DNA from: Streptomyces rugosispiralis
GTDB lineage: Bacteria; Actinomycetota; Actinomycetes; Streptomycetales; Streptomycetaceae
Direction: 5' to 3'
Assembly (NCBI RefSeq): GCF_024505145.1
Contig: NZ_JANIAA010000016.1
Span: forward strand, 62,001 to 126,000
Length of the DNA stretch: 64,000 bases
Shown: positions 19,301 to 27,573 of the stretch, in pieces
Layout of the letters: each line of letters starts with the position of its first letter
Position numbering within the stretch: position 1 is the first letter of the stretch
Made by a program: the position numbers and the translations under genes
Notes under the pieces: model-generated
Databases searched by the model: none
Told to the model about the DNA's origin: nothing
The model's input: only the letters and a program-made list of their open reading frames with translations

Positions 19301-22300
19301 GCGAACGGCGTCGGCGTGGACTGGGACGCGGTGTACTCCGGGCGCGGCGCCCGCCGCGTCGCCCTGCCGACCTACGCCTTTCAGCACAAGCGGTACTGGC
19401 TCGAGTCGGGCGGCGCCGTGGCCGGCGACGCCCGGAGCGTGGGCCTCGGCAGGGTGGACCACCCGCTGCTCGGCGGCCTCAACGAACTGGCCGAGGGCGA
19501 CCGCACGGTGCTGACCGGGCGCCTGTCGCTGCAGACCCACCCGTGGCTCGCCGACCACGCCGTGGCCGGCGGAGTGCTCTTCCCGGGCACCGGATTCGTG
19601 GAACTGGGCCTGCTCGCCGGCACCGAGACCGGGGCCGGACGGCTCGGCGAACTCACCCTCGAGACCCCGCTGCTCCTGCCGGAGCAGGGCGGTGTCCGCG
19701 TCCAGCTCGTGGTCGGCCCCACCGACGAGTCCGGCGTACGGCCGCTGGGCGTGTACTCGCGCTCCGACAGCGACGAGCCGGGGGAGGAGTGGGTGCGGCA
19801 CGCCCAGGGTGTCCTCGAGTCCGACAGCGGCGCCGCGGCCACCGACAGCCTCCTGCAGTGGCCCGTCCCGGGCGCCGAGCCGGTGCCGATGGAGGGCTTC
19901 TACGAGGGCCTGGCCCAGGTCGGTTACGGATACGGGCCGGTCTTCCAGGGGCTGGAGTCGGTCTGGCGGCTGGACGGCGATGTCTACGCCGAGGTGGCGT
20001 TGCCGGACTCGGCGGCCCAGGAGGCCGGACGGTTCGGTCTGCACCCCGCGCTGCTCGACGCCGCTCTGCACGCGATGGAGATGGGCGACTTCGGCGGCGA
20101 GAGCGGGCGCGTGACGCTGCCGTTCTCCTTCACCGGGGTGACCCTCCACGCGGTGGGCGCCGGACGGGTGCGGGTACGGCTGCGCCCGCAGGGCAAGGAC
20201 ACCGTCGCGCTGCTGGTGACCGACGCCACGGGCGCTCCCGTCGCCTCGGTGGAGTCGCTGGTGGTGCGCGAGGTGGCGGCCGAGCGGTTCGCCTCGGGGC
20301 CGCGCGGCAACGGTGGCGACGGAACGCTGTTCCGGGCCAACTGGGACGTGTTCGCCGCGCGCGGCGGCAACCACACCGTGGACGGCGCCGCCACGGCCGT
20401 GATCGGCGCCGACCGGGCGCGGGTGGCCGAACTGCTCACCGCCTCCGGCGTCGAGCACACCGAGTACACCGGAATGGACGCGCTCATAGCCGCCGTCGAC
20501 GAGGGCGCCGCGGTGCCGGACGTGGTCTGGGCGTGGTGCGGCGCCGAACGGGACGCCGGCAACCTCGCCGACGCCGCCCGGAAGGCGACCCACCGGGCGC
20601 TGGCCCTGGTGCAGTCCTGGCTCGCGGAGGACCGGTTCGACGGGGCCCGGCTGGTCGTGGTCACCAGCGACGCGGTCGCGACGGGCCCGGGCGAGACCGT
20701 CGCCGGACTGTCCGACGCCGCCGTCTGGGGACTGCTGCGCTCGGCGGCCACGGAGAACCCGGGCCGGATCCAGTTGGTGGACATCGACCGCCACGCCGAG
20801 TCGGCCACCGCGGCCGTCGGCGTGGTGACGGCCGCGATCGCGGCGGGCGAGCGCGAGGTGGCGCTGCGCGTGGGCCAGGGGCTGATTCCCCGGCTCGCCA
20901 GGAACGCCGCCGGGCGGGTGCTCGAGGCCCCCGCCGGTACCGCGGCGTGGAAGCTCGGCACCTCGGGCGGGGGCACCCTCGACAACCTCTCGCTGCTGCC
21001 CGATCCGTCGGCGGAGGCGCCACTGGCCCCCGGATACGTGCGGATCGCGGTGCGCGCCGCCGGTCTGAACTTCCGTGACGCGCTGATCGCCATCGGCATG
21101 TACCCCGACGACCACGCCACCATGGGCGGCGAGGGCGCCGGTGTGGTTCTGGAGGTCGGACCGGGCGTGACCGATCTGGCCCCCGGTGACCGGGTCATGG
21201 GCATGATCAACGCCTCGTTCGGGCCCATCGCGATCGCCGACCGGCGGCAGATCGTCCGCATGCCGCGCGGCTGGACGTTCGCACAGGGTGCCTCGGTGCC
21301 GGTGGTCTTCCTGACCGCCTACATCGGGCTGGTGGAACTCGGCAAGCTGCAGCCGGGCGAGTCCATCCTGGTGCACACCGCCACCGGCGGCGTGGGCATG
21401 GCGGCCGTGCAGCTCGCACGCCACCTCGGCGCCGAGGTGTACGCCACGGCCAGCCCCGGCAAGTGGGACACCCTGCGGGCGATGGGATTCGACGAGAAGC
21501 ACATCGCCTCCTCCCGTGACCTGGAGTTCGAGCCGCGCTTCCTGGAGGCGACCGGCGGCCGGGGCATGGACATGGTGCTGGACTCGCTGGCCCGCGAGTT
21601 CGTCGACGCCTCCCTGCGGCTGATGCCCAGGGGCGGGCGGTTCCTGGAGATGGGCAAGATCGACGTGCGCGACCCCGAGGTCGTCGCCCAGGACCACCCC
21701 GGAGTGAAGTACACGGCGTACGACCTGGTCGTGGCCGACTACGACTGGGTCCAGCGGATGCTGGTCGAACTCGTCGAGCTCTTCGACAGCGGTGCGCTGA
21801 ACCCCCTCCCGGTGACGGCGTGGGACGTGCGCCGGGGCCCGGACGCGGTGCGGTACATCAGCCAGGCCCGGCACATCGGCAAGAACGTGTTCACCATGCC
21901 CCACGCCCTGAACCCCGAGGGTTCGGTGCTGGTGACCGGTGGCACCGGCGGCCTGGGCCGCGAGGTGGCGCGCCACCTGGTGGCCGAGCGCGGAGTGCGC
22001 AACCTGGTGCTGGTCTCCCGGCGCGGGCCGGACGCGGAGGGCGCCGCCGACCTGAAGGCCGAACTGACCGAGGCGGGCGCGTCGGTGACGCTGGCGGCCT
22101 GCGATGTGGCCGACCGTGCCTCGCTGGAGCGGGTGCTGTCCGGCATACCCGCCGACCACCCGCTGACCGCGGTCGTGCACGCGGCGGGCGTACTCGACGA
22201 CGGTGTCATCGACACCCTGTCGCCGAAGCGGATCGACGCGGTCTTCGAGCCGAAGGTCGACGCGGCGTGGAACCTGCACGAGCTGACGCGGGAGTTGGAC

Positions 22301-23221
22301 CTAGCGGAGTTCGTGATGTTCTCGTCCGTCGCCGGTGTGTTCGGCAGTCCGGGCCAGGGCAACTACGCCGCCGCCAACTCGTTCCTGGACGCGCTCGCCG
22401 CACACCGGCGCGGCCTCGGCCTCCCGGCGGTCTCGCTGGCCTGGGGCCCGTGGGAGCAGGCCGGTGGCATGACCGGCACCCTCAGCCAGGCGGACATGGT
22501 GCGCATGGCACGCGAGGGCATGGCGGCCCTGTCCATGGCGGGCGGTCTGCGTCTGCTGGACGCCGGCGCCAGCAGCGAGGACGCCCTGCTCGTCCCGATG
22601 CGGCTGGAGACCTCGGCGCTCAGCGGCCAGACCGACATCCCCACCCTGCTGCGCGGTGTGGTCCGGGTGCGGAGCAAGGCGGCGGCCGACGGGAAGGCGG
22701 CCGCTCCGGAATCGGCCAAGGTGCAACTGGCCGGTCTGTCCGGCGCCGAGCTCGACCGGGCGCTGCTCGACCTGGTGCGCGGCAGCGCGGCGATGGTGCT
22801 CGGGCACAGCGGCGCCCAGTCCATCGAGCCCGACCGCTCCTTCCAGAACCTCGGCTTCGACTCACTGGCGGGCGTGGAGTTCCGTAACCGGCTGAACTCG
22901 GCCACCGGGCTCCGCCTCCCCTCCACGCTGATCTTCGACAACCCCACGCCCGCGGCGCTCGCCGAGTATCTGCGCGGCCGGGTGGCGACGGACAGCCCGG
23001 CCGGGCCGGACGTCGATCCGGAAGAGGCCAGGATCCGTGCCCTTCTGACGTCGATCCCGCTGGAGCGGCTGCGCCGCGCCGGTCTGCTCGACACGCTCAC
23101 CGAGCTGGCGAGCGGCAAGGACCAGGGCGAGAAGGACACCGAGGAGAAGGAGACGGACTCCATCGACGCGATGGACGACGACGACCTGATCGACATGATG
23201 CTCGAGGATCTCGACAACTGA
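16325..23221 (+). CDS. Type I PKS with loading ACP and fully reducing module (ACP-KS-AT-DH-ER-KR-ACP)
   Basis: 2298 residues; GTG start with AGGAG six bases upstream (an ATG nine bases later is an alternative). It begins with an ACP (LGLDSL, Ser81) instead of a loading AT or KSQ, then KS (Cys312, EAHGTGT, SNIGHT), AT (GHSVG Ser770, HAFHS: malonyl type), DH (HAVAGGVLFP, LLDAALH), ER (about 1540-1855, LNFRDALIAIGMYP and HTATGGVGMAAVQ), KR (intact GGTGGLG, LDD: B-type) and ACP (GFDSL, Ser2180). The acidic C-terminus ending DDDDLIDMMLEDLDN resembles a docking tail. All catalytic motifs look intact. An N-terminal ACP implies the starter is delivered by a separate enzyme, and the ligase and discrete acyltransferase immediately downstream fit that role. 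This is therefore probably the first PKS of the assembly line although it lies after the TE-bearing gene. Confidence 0.96.
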   Translation: MSSMLRGSSDSGESGIQAGPDCGESQGELPSLTPDFRELPDLEQRRVLFDLVRAHVAAALRSESPRTLDAESSFLDLGLDSLAAVNLHRGLVAATGLTLEVSLAYDYPTPSELVDHLHRQIFPVAADDTAPARAVVGSDDPIAIVGMSCRFPGGVNSPEDLWKVVSEGVDAITPFPTDRGWDLEALYSPDPDQPGTSYATEGGFIHDAPEFDAEFFGISPREALAMDPQQRLLLETSWEVFERAGIDVTKLRGSRTAVFTGAEHHDYGPHLQSTKSGLEGYALTGIAGSVASGRIAYTFGFEGPAWTVDTACSSSLVSLHQAAHSLRQGECDLALATGVATMPTPGDFILFSRQRGLSSNGRCKAFGAEADGTSWAEGVGVLLVERLSDARRNGHEVLAIVRGSAVNQDGASNGLTAPNGRSQQRVIRQALANAELTADQIDVIEAHGTGTSLGDPIEAQALIATYGESRPEGDPVWLGSLKSNIGHTQAAAGAGAVIKMVMAMRHGMLPKTLHVEVPTPHVDWSSGGVALLAEQRAWPETGRPRRAGVSSFGMSGTNAHAIIEQAPPLEPAPVADDADEDTASQPVSWLVSARSEEALRAQAARLREHVVRHPEALPVDVGWSSAVTRAALEHRGVVVASDREALLRGLAALAEDTDSPGLVLGRSMAQRVAFLFTGQGAQRLGMGRELYETYPLFADVFDEACDYLEVRLGTSVLDVVFGPEDDDAAATGDELSQTMFTQAGLFAFEVAMFRLLESWGVRPDFLMGHSVGEIAAAHVAGVLSLEDACALVAARGRLMQELPEGGAMVAVQASEQEVAESLEGREDQVSLAALNGPTSVVLSGDEDAVLELAGHWEAQGRKTKRLRVSHAFHSPRMDAMLEEFGQIAACLEYSAPAIPVISNVSGQVAGAELATSEYWVRHVREAVRFDDGMRQLAEQGVTTCVELGPDAVLTAMGQDCLDAIDTDAAFVPLARAGRAEAQTLAEAVATLYANGVGVDWDAVYSGRGARRVALPTYAFQHKRYWLESGGAVAGDARSVGLGRVDHPLLGGLNELAEGDRTVLTGRLSLQTHPWLADHAVAGGVLFPGTGFVELGLLAGTETGAGRLGELTLETPLLLPEQGGVRVQLVVGPTDESGVRPLGVYSRSDSDEPGEEWVRHAQGVLESDSGAAATDSLLQWPVPGAEPVPMEGFYEGLAQVGYGYGPVFQGLESVWRLDGDVYAEVALPDSAAQEAGRFGLHPALLDAALHAMEMGDFGGESGRVTLPFSFTGVTLHAVGAGRVRVRLRPQGKDTVALLVTDATGAPVASVESLVVREVAAERFASGPRGNGGDGTLFRANWDVFAARGGNHTVDGAATAVIGADRARVAELLTASGVEHTEYTGMDALIAAVDEGAAVPDVVWAWCGAERDAGNLADAARKATHRALALVQSWLAEDRFDGARLVVVTSDAVATGPGETVAGLSDAAVWGLLRSAATENPGRIQLVDIDRHAESATAAVGVVTAAIAAGEREVALRVGQGLIPRLARNAAGRVLEAPAGTAAWKLGTSGGGTLDNLSLLPDPSAEAPLAPGYVRIAVRAAGLNFRDALIAIGMYPDDHATMGGEGAGVVLEVGPGVTDLAPGDRVMGMINASFGPIAIADRRQIVRMPRGWTFAQGASVPVVFLTAYIGLVELGKLQPGESILVHTATGGVGMAAVQLARHLGAEVYATASPGKWDTLRAMGFDEKHIASSRDLEFEPRFLEATGGRGMDMVLDSLAREFVDASLRLMPRGGRFLEMGKIDVRDPEVVAQDHPGVKYTAYDLVVADYDWVQRMLVELVELFDSGALNPLPVTAWDVRRGPDAVRYISQARHIGKNVFTMPHALNPEGSVLVTGGTGGLGREVARHLVAERGVRNLVLVSRRGPDAEGAADLKAELTEAGASVTLAACDVADRASLERVLSGIPADHPLTAVVHAAGVLDDGVIDTLSPKRIDAVFEPKVDAAWNLHELTRELDLAEFVMFSSVAGVFGSPGQGNYAAANSFLDALAAHRRGLGLPAVSLAWGPWEQAGGMTGTLSQADMVRMAREGMAALSMAGGLRLLDAGASSEDALLVPMRLETSALSGQTDIPTLLRGVVRVRSKAAADGKAAAPESAKVQLAGLSGAELDRALLDLVRGSAAMVLGHSGAQSIEPDRSFQNLGFDSLAGVEFRNRLNSATGLRLPSTLIFDNPTPAALAEYLRGRVATDSPAGPDVDPEEARIRALLTSIPLERLRRAGLLDTLTELASGKDQGEKDTEEKETDSIDAMDDDDLIDMMLEDLDN

Positions 23222-23228
23222 CGAAGGC

Positions 23229-23260
23229 CGAGTCCCCCCGGAGAACTCCGGGGGGACTCG
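23229..23260 (+). terminator. Hairpin terminator after third PKS
   Basis: A 15-bp perfect inverted repeat (23229-23243 with 23246-23260) starts seven bases after the PKS stop. The ligase gene that follows begins 91 bases later and so may be separately transcribed or read through. Confidence 0.75.
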
Positions 23261-23351
23261 CACTCCCGGGCCACGTCTCGAAGGGCCCCGGCGGCGCGGG
23301 TGTTTCTCACCCCAAGAGGCTTCAAGAAGAAGAAAGGCACAGTGAAACCCG

Positions 23352-24788
23352 ATGACCGCAAAGGTCTTTGCGACGGAGGCGGTGTATTCGCTTCCCGAGT
23401 TCGAGCAGAGGGCCCTGGCCATGGCCGAGGCGCTCCGCGAGCGCGGCGTCAGCGACGGCACCCGGGTCATGCTGAAGGCGGGCAACTCCGCCGGCTACGT
23501 CGGGGCCCTCCTCGCCCTGATGCACACCGGCGCGTCGATCGTCATGGTCGACCACCAGGAGCGGGCGGAGGCGACCCAGCGCATCTGTGACCGGGCCGGT
23601 GTCAAGATCTGCGTGGTCGACGACGACACCCCGATGCCCGAGAGCGGCCCGGCCCGCGTCACCATCTACGAACTGCTCGTGGCGGCCATGGAGCAGACCC
23701 CCGCCGAGCGGCGGCTGTCCCTCGACACCTGGCGCGAGCTGCCCGACGGCCTGATCATGTGGTCCTCCGGGTCCACCGGGGAGCCCAAGGGCGTCGTCAA
23801 GACCGGGGCGAAGTTCCTGAAGAACCTGGAGCGCAACGCCCAGCAGGTGGGCCACCGCCCCGATGACGTCCTGCTGCCGCTGCTGCCCTTCTCCCACCAG
23901 TACGGGCTGTCCATGGTGCTGATCGCCTGGCTGGTCAAGTGCTCGCTGGTCATAGCGCCCTACCGGCGGCTGGACCGGGCGATGACGATGGCGGGCACCT
24001 GCGGGGCCACGGTGGTGGACGCCACCCCGGCCAGCTACCGCAGCATGCTCAACATGATCGGCCGCAAGCCCGGCCTGGCGGACGAGCTCTCCGGTGTCCG
24101 GATGTTCTGCAGCGGGGCGGCCCCGCTGGACCCCGGCCTGGTCGCCGACTACGTCAAGCGGTTCGGACTGCCCCTGCTGGACAGCTACGGCAGCACCGAG
24201 GCCGGAAACGTGGCCTTCGCGACCGAGGACAACGTGGTCGCCTGCGGGCGGGCCGTCGAGGGCCTGAAGCTGCGGATCGTCGACGACGAGGGCGCCGTGC
24301 TCACCTCCGGCGAGGTCGGGGAGATCCAGGTCCACTCGCCCGACCTGATGGAGGGCTACCTGGCGGAGGACGGCACGGTCGCCCCCGTCGACCCCACCAG
24401 GACCGACTGGTACCCCACCGGCGACTTCGGCTATCTGGACGGCGGGGACAACCTCTTCGTGCTCGGCAGGAAGGCCGCGGTGCACCGCAACGGCCATACG
24501 CTCTACCCCGAGATCATCGAGCACAAGCTGGCCGCGGGCGGCTGCCTCGTCAAGGTCGTCCCCGTCCCCGACGAACAGCGCGGCTGCCAGCTCCTCTTCT
24601 TCGTCGAGGACGAGCAGCAGCGCGAGCCGCGGCACTGGCGGGAGCCGATCACCTCCCTGCTGCCCGACTTCGAGCACCCCAACCGCATCCACGTCCTGGA
24701 GCGATTCCCCCTGAACCGCAACGGCAAGCCCGACAAACGACAGCTCGAGCAGCTGGCTCTCGACCTGGTGCCGGGAGCGAAGGCATGA
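23352..24788 (+). CDS. Acyl-CoA ligase / acyl-adenylating enzyme, probable starter-unit activator
   Basis: 478 residues of the ANL superfamily. Visible core motifs are SSGSTGEPKGV (P-loop, about 138-148), DSYGSTEAGN (A5), WYPTGDFGYLD (A7), GRKAAVHRNG (A8 hinge) and PLNRNGKPDKRQL with the C-terminal catalytic Lys. The N-terminal domain is short, as in many free-standing starter-unit ligases. The start is ATG with AGAAAGG 14 bases upstream. Its stop overlaps the start of the discrete acyltransferase (ATGA), so the two are translationally coupled. By context it activates a carboxylic acid as acyl-AMP and then acyl-CoA (or acyl-ACP) for the loading ACP of the upstream PKS. The substrate cannot be read with confidence; a 4-guanidinobutyrate-type acid is one possibility. 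Confidence 0.9.
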   Translation: MTAKVFATEAVYSLPEFEQRALAMAEALRERGVSDGTRVMLKAGNSAGYVGALLALMHTGASIVMVDHQERAEATQRICDRAGVKICVVDDDTPMPESGPARVTIYELLVAAMEQTPAERRLSLDTWRELPDGLIMWSSGSTGEPKGVVKTGAKFLKNLERNAQQVGHRPDDVLLPLLPFSHQYGLSMVLIAWLVKCSLVIAPYRRLDRAMTMAGTCGATVVDATPASYRSMLNMIGRKPGLADELSGVRMFCSGAAPLDPGLVADYVKRFGLPLLDSYGSTEAGNVAFATEDNVVACGRAVEGLKLRIVDDEGAVLTSGEVGEIQVHSPDLMEGYLAEDGTVAPVDPTRTDWYPTGDFGYLDGGDNLFVLGRKAAVHRNGHTLYPEIIEHKLAAGGCLVKVVPVPDEQRGCQLLFFVEDEQQREPRHWREPITSLLPDFEHPNRIHVLERFPLNRNGKPDKRQLEQLALDLVPGAKA

Positions 24789-25825
24789 CAGAGCAGCGGA
24801 CCACCGAGCCACAGACCGCCGGGCCACAGGCCGAGACCGCCGAGCCGCAGACGGCAGGGGAGCAGACCGGCCGCACGGCGATGGTCTTCCCCGGGATGGG
24901 GCCCTTCCGCTTCACCGACGTGGGCGAGTTCCTGCTGACCAACCCGCACGCCCGGCGCCGGCTGGCGATCGCCGACGAGGTCGTGGGGTACTCGGTGTTC
25001 GACCGGTACCGCCAGTCGGACGCCGACGAGGAGGCGCAGTACGCCGAGCACACCCAGATCGCCTTCCTGGCCATCTGTCTCTCCCTCGCCGACTGGGCCG
25101 AGGAGACACTGGGCGAGCGGCCCGAGCTGTGCGCCGGACCGAGCTTCGGCCAGCGGGCCGCGGTGACCTACGCGGGGGCCCTGCCGTTCGAGGAGACCGT
25201 GCGGCTCACCGCCGAGCTGGCGCGCTGCGAGGAGGAGTACTTCCGGCAGGAGCACCGTGAGGCGGTCACCCACTGCGTGATCCACACCCCCGAGGAGCGG
25301 CTCCAGGAGGCGCTGGCCGAACTGGACGCCGAGGGGGAGTGGCACGACGTCTCCGGCTACATCGACCAGGGCTTCTACCTCGTGTCCCTGCGCGAGCCCG
25401 TGCTCGACCGGTTCAAGAAGCGGATCGGTGAGCTCGGCGGATACAACATGTACACGATGTGGCCGCCGGTGCACGCCCCGGCGTTCGGCGCGCTGCGCCG
25501 CAAGGCGGAGGAGGAGGTCCTCGGCGGCTTCGAGGTGGCCGACCCCAAGCTCCCGGTCGTCGCCGACCAGAACGGCGCGCTGCTGACCGACGCGGACGGT
25601 GTGCGCACCATGCTGCTCGACACCTTCAACCGCCCGATCCGCTGGCCGGACATGGTGGACACGATGCGGGAGCAGGGCATCACCAAGATCTGCATAGCGG
25701 GTCCGGACAACCTCTTCGGCAGGGTGAACCGCACCGTGGACAACTTCGAGGTCGTGGCCATCGACGCCCGCAAGGCGATGCGCCCGCGGGTCCGGCAGAG
25801 GAGTGCCCGCCGGGCGAGGCGGTGA
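24785..25825 (+). CDS. Discrete acyltransferase (malonyltransferase fold), probable starter transferase
   Basis: 346 residues. After a low-complexity N-terminus with PQTAG/EPQT repeats (about 1-30), the protein shows the AT-fold signature MVFPGMG (33-39), a nucleophile elbow GPSFGQ in place of the usual GHSxG, and a later VHAPAF segment that probably supplies the catalytic His (normally in HAFHS/YASHS). Gln and Arg positions typical of extender-loading ATs are not obvious. It overlaps the ligase gene by four bases. Together with the ACP at the start of the PKS at 16325, this suggests that it moves the ligase product from CoA to the loading ACP. An alternative is that it serves the serine-less AT of the TE-bearing module in trans, though that module's KS also looks inactive. 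Confidence 0.82.
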   Translation: MTEQRTTEPQTAGPQAETAEPQTAGEQTGRTAMVFPGMGPFRFTDVGEFLLTNPHARRRLAIADEVVGYSVFDRYRQSDADEEAQYAEHTQIAFLAICLSLADWAEETLGERPELCAGPSFGQRAAVTYAGALPFEETVRLTAELARCEEEYFRQEHREAVTHCVIHTPEERLQEALAELDAEGEWHDVSGYIDQGFYLVSLREPVLDRFKKRIGELGGYNMYTMWPPVHAPAFGALRRKAEEEVLGGFEVADPKLPVVADQNGALLTDADGVRTMLLDTFNRPIRWPDMVDTMREQGITKICIAGPDNLFGRVNRTVDNFEVVAIDARKAMRPRVRQRSARRARR

Positions 25826-25826
25826 G

Positions 25827-25854
25827 GGAGGCGCTGCCCGCGGGCAGCGCCTCC
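25827..25854. terminator. Perfect palindromic terminator ending the PKS region
   Basis: A perfect 28-base palindrome (two 14-base arms, 25827-25840 and 25841-25854) begins directly after the acyltransferase stop codon. It marks the boundary between the PKS genes and the TetR gene. Confidence 0.8.
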
Positions 25855-25860
25855 ACGTAA

Positions 25861-25896
25861 TTGACTGATCGATCTCAAAATGATTAGTGTGCCGGT
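25861..25896 (+). promoter_or_regulatory. Promoter and candidate operator of the TetR gene; likely leaderless start
   Basis: TTGACT (25861-25866) and TAGTGT (25885-25890) are separated by 18 bases and resemble a sigma-70-type promoter. The expected transcription start falls at or next to the ATG at 25897 and there is no ribosome binding site, so the mRNA is probably leaderless. An imperfect dyad (CTGATC at 25865-25870 and GATTAG at 25882-25887) overlaps the promoter and is a candidate autoregulatory site. Confidence 0.5.
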
Positions 25897-26505
25897 ATGG
25901 CACGGAGGAAGGAATTCGATCCGGAGGTCGCCCTGGACGCCGCGATGCGGCTGTTCTGGCGCAATGGCTACGAGGGGACGTCCACCAGCGATCTGGTGGA
26001 CGAGCTGGGCATCGCACGGGCAAGTCTGTACGGGACCTTCGGATCCAAGCGCGGACTGTATCTGGCCGCGCTCGACCGCTTCCTCTCCGGAGGCGCGGGC
26101 CCGAGCCCGGCCGACATCCTGGCGTCGCGCACATCGGCCCTGGACGCCGTCCGGGACCTCCTGGAGACCAGCGCGGCGGCCCCGGAACCGGACACACCCC
26201 AGGGCTGCTTCGCGGTCAACGCCACGGTGGAGCACGGGGATTCCGACCCCGAGATCGCGCGGCGCCTCGAGGGCAACCGAAGCCGCCTCGAGACCGCGCT
26301 CTACGGCGCGCTGCTGAGGGCCCACGCGGAGGGCGAGCTGGCCCCCGGCGTCGATCCGCGATCGGCGGCGACGATGCTGGCCTCGCTCAACAGCGGCCTG
26401 AAGGTGCTGTCGTGCGCGGGCGCGGAGCAGCGCGACCGCATCACCACCTCCGTCGACGCCGTCATGGCGATGCTGACCCCGCCGGCGGCCGCCGTCACCG
26501 ACTGA
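25897..26505 (+). CDS. TetR/AcrR family transcriptional regulator
   Basis: 202 residues with an N-terminal helix-turn-helix (about 8-55: ALDAAMRLFWRNGYEG, then DELGIARASLYGTFGSK) and a divergent ligand-binding C-terminal domain containing a single Cys in TPQGCFAVNA. The initiator ATG has no Shine-Dalgarno sequence but lies at the predicted transcription start. The gene follows the PKS terminator and precedes an epoxide-hydrolase-like gene on the same strand by 118 bases. It may repress itself and that neighbour; any role in controlling the polyketide genes is unproven. Confidence 0.93.
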   Translation: MARRKEFDPEVALDAAMRLFWRNGYEGTSTSDLVDELGIARASLYGTFGSKRGLYLAALDRFLSGGAGPSPADILASRTSALDAVRDLLETSAAAPEPDTPQGCFAVNATVEHGDSDPEIARRLEGNRSRLETALYGALLRAHAEGELAPGVDPRSAATMLASLNSGLKVLSCAGAEQRDRITTSVDAVMAMLTPPAAAVTD

Positions 26506-26623
26506 CGGCGGCGACCCGCGGCCGCGGGGGCGCGCAGAACATCTGTGGCCGCCAGTGGGTCATGCCTGCCCTTATTCGAGACTACTCAGTCCCGAACCCG
26601 TTGAGATCGAACATGGAGAAGCA

Positions 26624-27508
26624 ATGATCACCGACCATCGTGGAGCACCTGTCCGCACCGGCCGTGCCGCCGTCAACGGGACCAAGCTGCATTACCGAAC
26701 GGCCGGCTCAGGCCCGGTGGTGGTACTCCTGCACGGCGTGCCCAAGACCGGCTATCACTGGCGGCACCTGGTCCCGAAGCTGTCGGCACGGCACACCGTC
26801 GTCGTGCCGGACCTCCGCGGTCTGGGCGACTCCGCCCGCCCCGCGGACGGGTTCGACTGCGCCACGATGAGCGACGACATCGCCGCGCTGATGGCCCACC
26901 TCGGCCACGAGTCCTACACCGTGATGGGGGAGGACTGGGGAGCGGTGGTCGGCTACCAGCTCGCCGCCCGGCACCGCGATCGCGTCGAGGCGCTGGTGTT
27001 CGCCGAGGCATTGCTGCCCGGCTTCGGCTTCGAGGACCACACCGCCCTGACCCACGAGAACGTCTCGGGCGGGATGTTCCTGTGGCATCTGGGCTTCTAC
27101 TTCCAGCCGGACGTGCCCGAGATGCTGATCGCCGGGCATGAGCGTGAGCTCATCACGTACATGCTGAAGGAGGAGCGCGGCTACCCCGATACCGCCACCG
27201 CGGACGCGATCGAGGAATACGTGCGCTGCTACTCGATGCCCGGCGGTATCCGCTCGATGCTGGCGATCTATCGGGCGATGCTCGTCGACGCCGGGCAGAA
27301 CCGGGAGGCGGCGCGGACGAAACTGGACATCCCGGTGCTGGCGCTCGGCGGCGACGCGTTCATCGGCGACCGGAACGAGGCCCAGATGCGGCTCCTCGCC
27401 CATGATGTCACCGGCCATGTCTTCGAGGCCGGACACGACCTCGCCGAGGAGGTGCCCGACGAGATGGCCGATGTGCTGCTGAGGTTCCTGAACGACCGGC
27501 TCGCGTGA
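26624..27508 (+). CDS. Alpha/beta hydrolase, epoxide hydrolase / haloalkane dehalogenase type
   Basis: 294 residues; ATG chosen because GGAG lies five bases upstream. The fold signatures are HGVPKTG (HGxP oxyanion-hole motif of epoxide hydrolases), VPDLRGLGDS and the nucleophile elbow GEDWGAVVGY, with Asp rather than Ser as nucleophile. A C-terminal GHDLAEEVPDEM probably supplies the catalytic His. Asp-nucleophile enzymes with HGxP usually open epoxides via an alkyl-enzyme ester. No signal peptide is seen. It follows a TetR gene on the same strand and lies 65 bases before an HxlR gene. Because it adjoins the PKS region it could act in tailoring, but it equally fits a detoxification role. Confidence 0.88.
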   Translation: MITDHRGAPVRTGRAAVNGTKLHYRTAGSGPVVVLLHGVPKTGYHWRHLVPKLSARHTVVVPDLRGLGDSARPADGFDCATMSDDIAALMAHLGHESYTVMGEDWGAVVGYQLAARHRDRVEALVFAEALLPGFGFEDHTALTHENVSGGMFLWHLGFYFQPDVPEMLIAGHERELITYMLKEERGYPDTATADAIEEYVRCYSMPGGIRSMLAIYRAMLVDAGQNREAARTKLDIPVLALGGDAFIGDRNEAQMRLLAHDVTGHVFEAGHDLAEEVPDEMADVLLRFLNDRLA

Positions 27509-27532
27509 TCCGAGGCCCTTCCCCGACCCCGT

Positions 27533-27566
27533 GCTCTCTTGTGGTGACTCGGGAGCTGTAGGAGAG
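27533..27566. promoter_or_regulatory. Candidate HxlR operator, copy 1 (upstream of the HxlR gene)
   Basis: A 34-base element that begins GCTCTCTTGTGGT and ends GTAGGAGAG occurs directly before the HxlR start. It matches an element at 28467-28500 at 30 of 34 positions and has imperfect dyad symmetry (CTCTC arms paired with GAGAG). This indicates autoregulation. Confidence 0.65.
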
Positions 27567-27573
27567 TGGCCCC

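Noticed and set aside
17444..22279. A minus-strand open frame of about 1600 codons opposite the third PKS
   Set aside because: Same GC-bias shadow: no motifs, no ribosome binding site, and the opposite strand has clear PKS domains.
24785..25825. Trans-acting malonyl-AT that would repair the dead AT of the TE-bearing module
   Set aside because: Kept only as an alternative: the module's KS also lacks its catalytic His, so restoring the acyl supply would not restore elongation.
26555..26623. Upstream start for the epoxide-hydrolase-like gene
   Set aside because: The extra 23 residues lack similarity, and the internal ATG at 26624 has a clear ribosome binding site.
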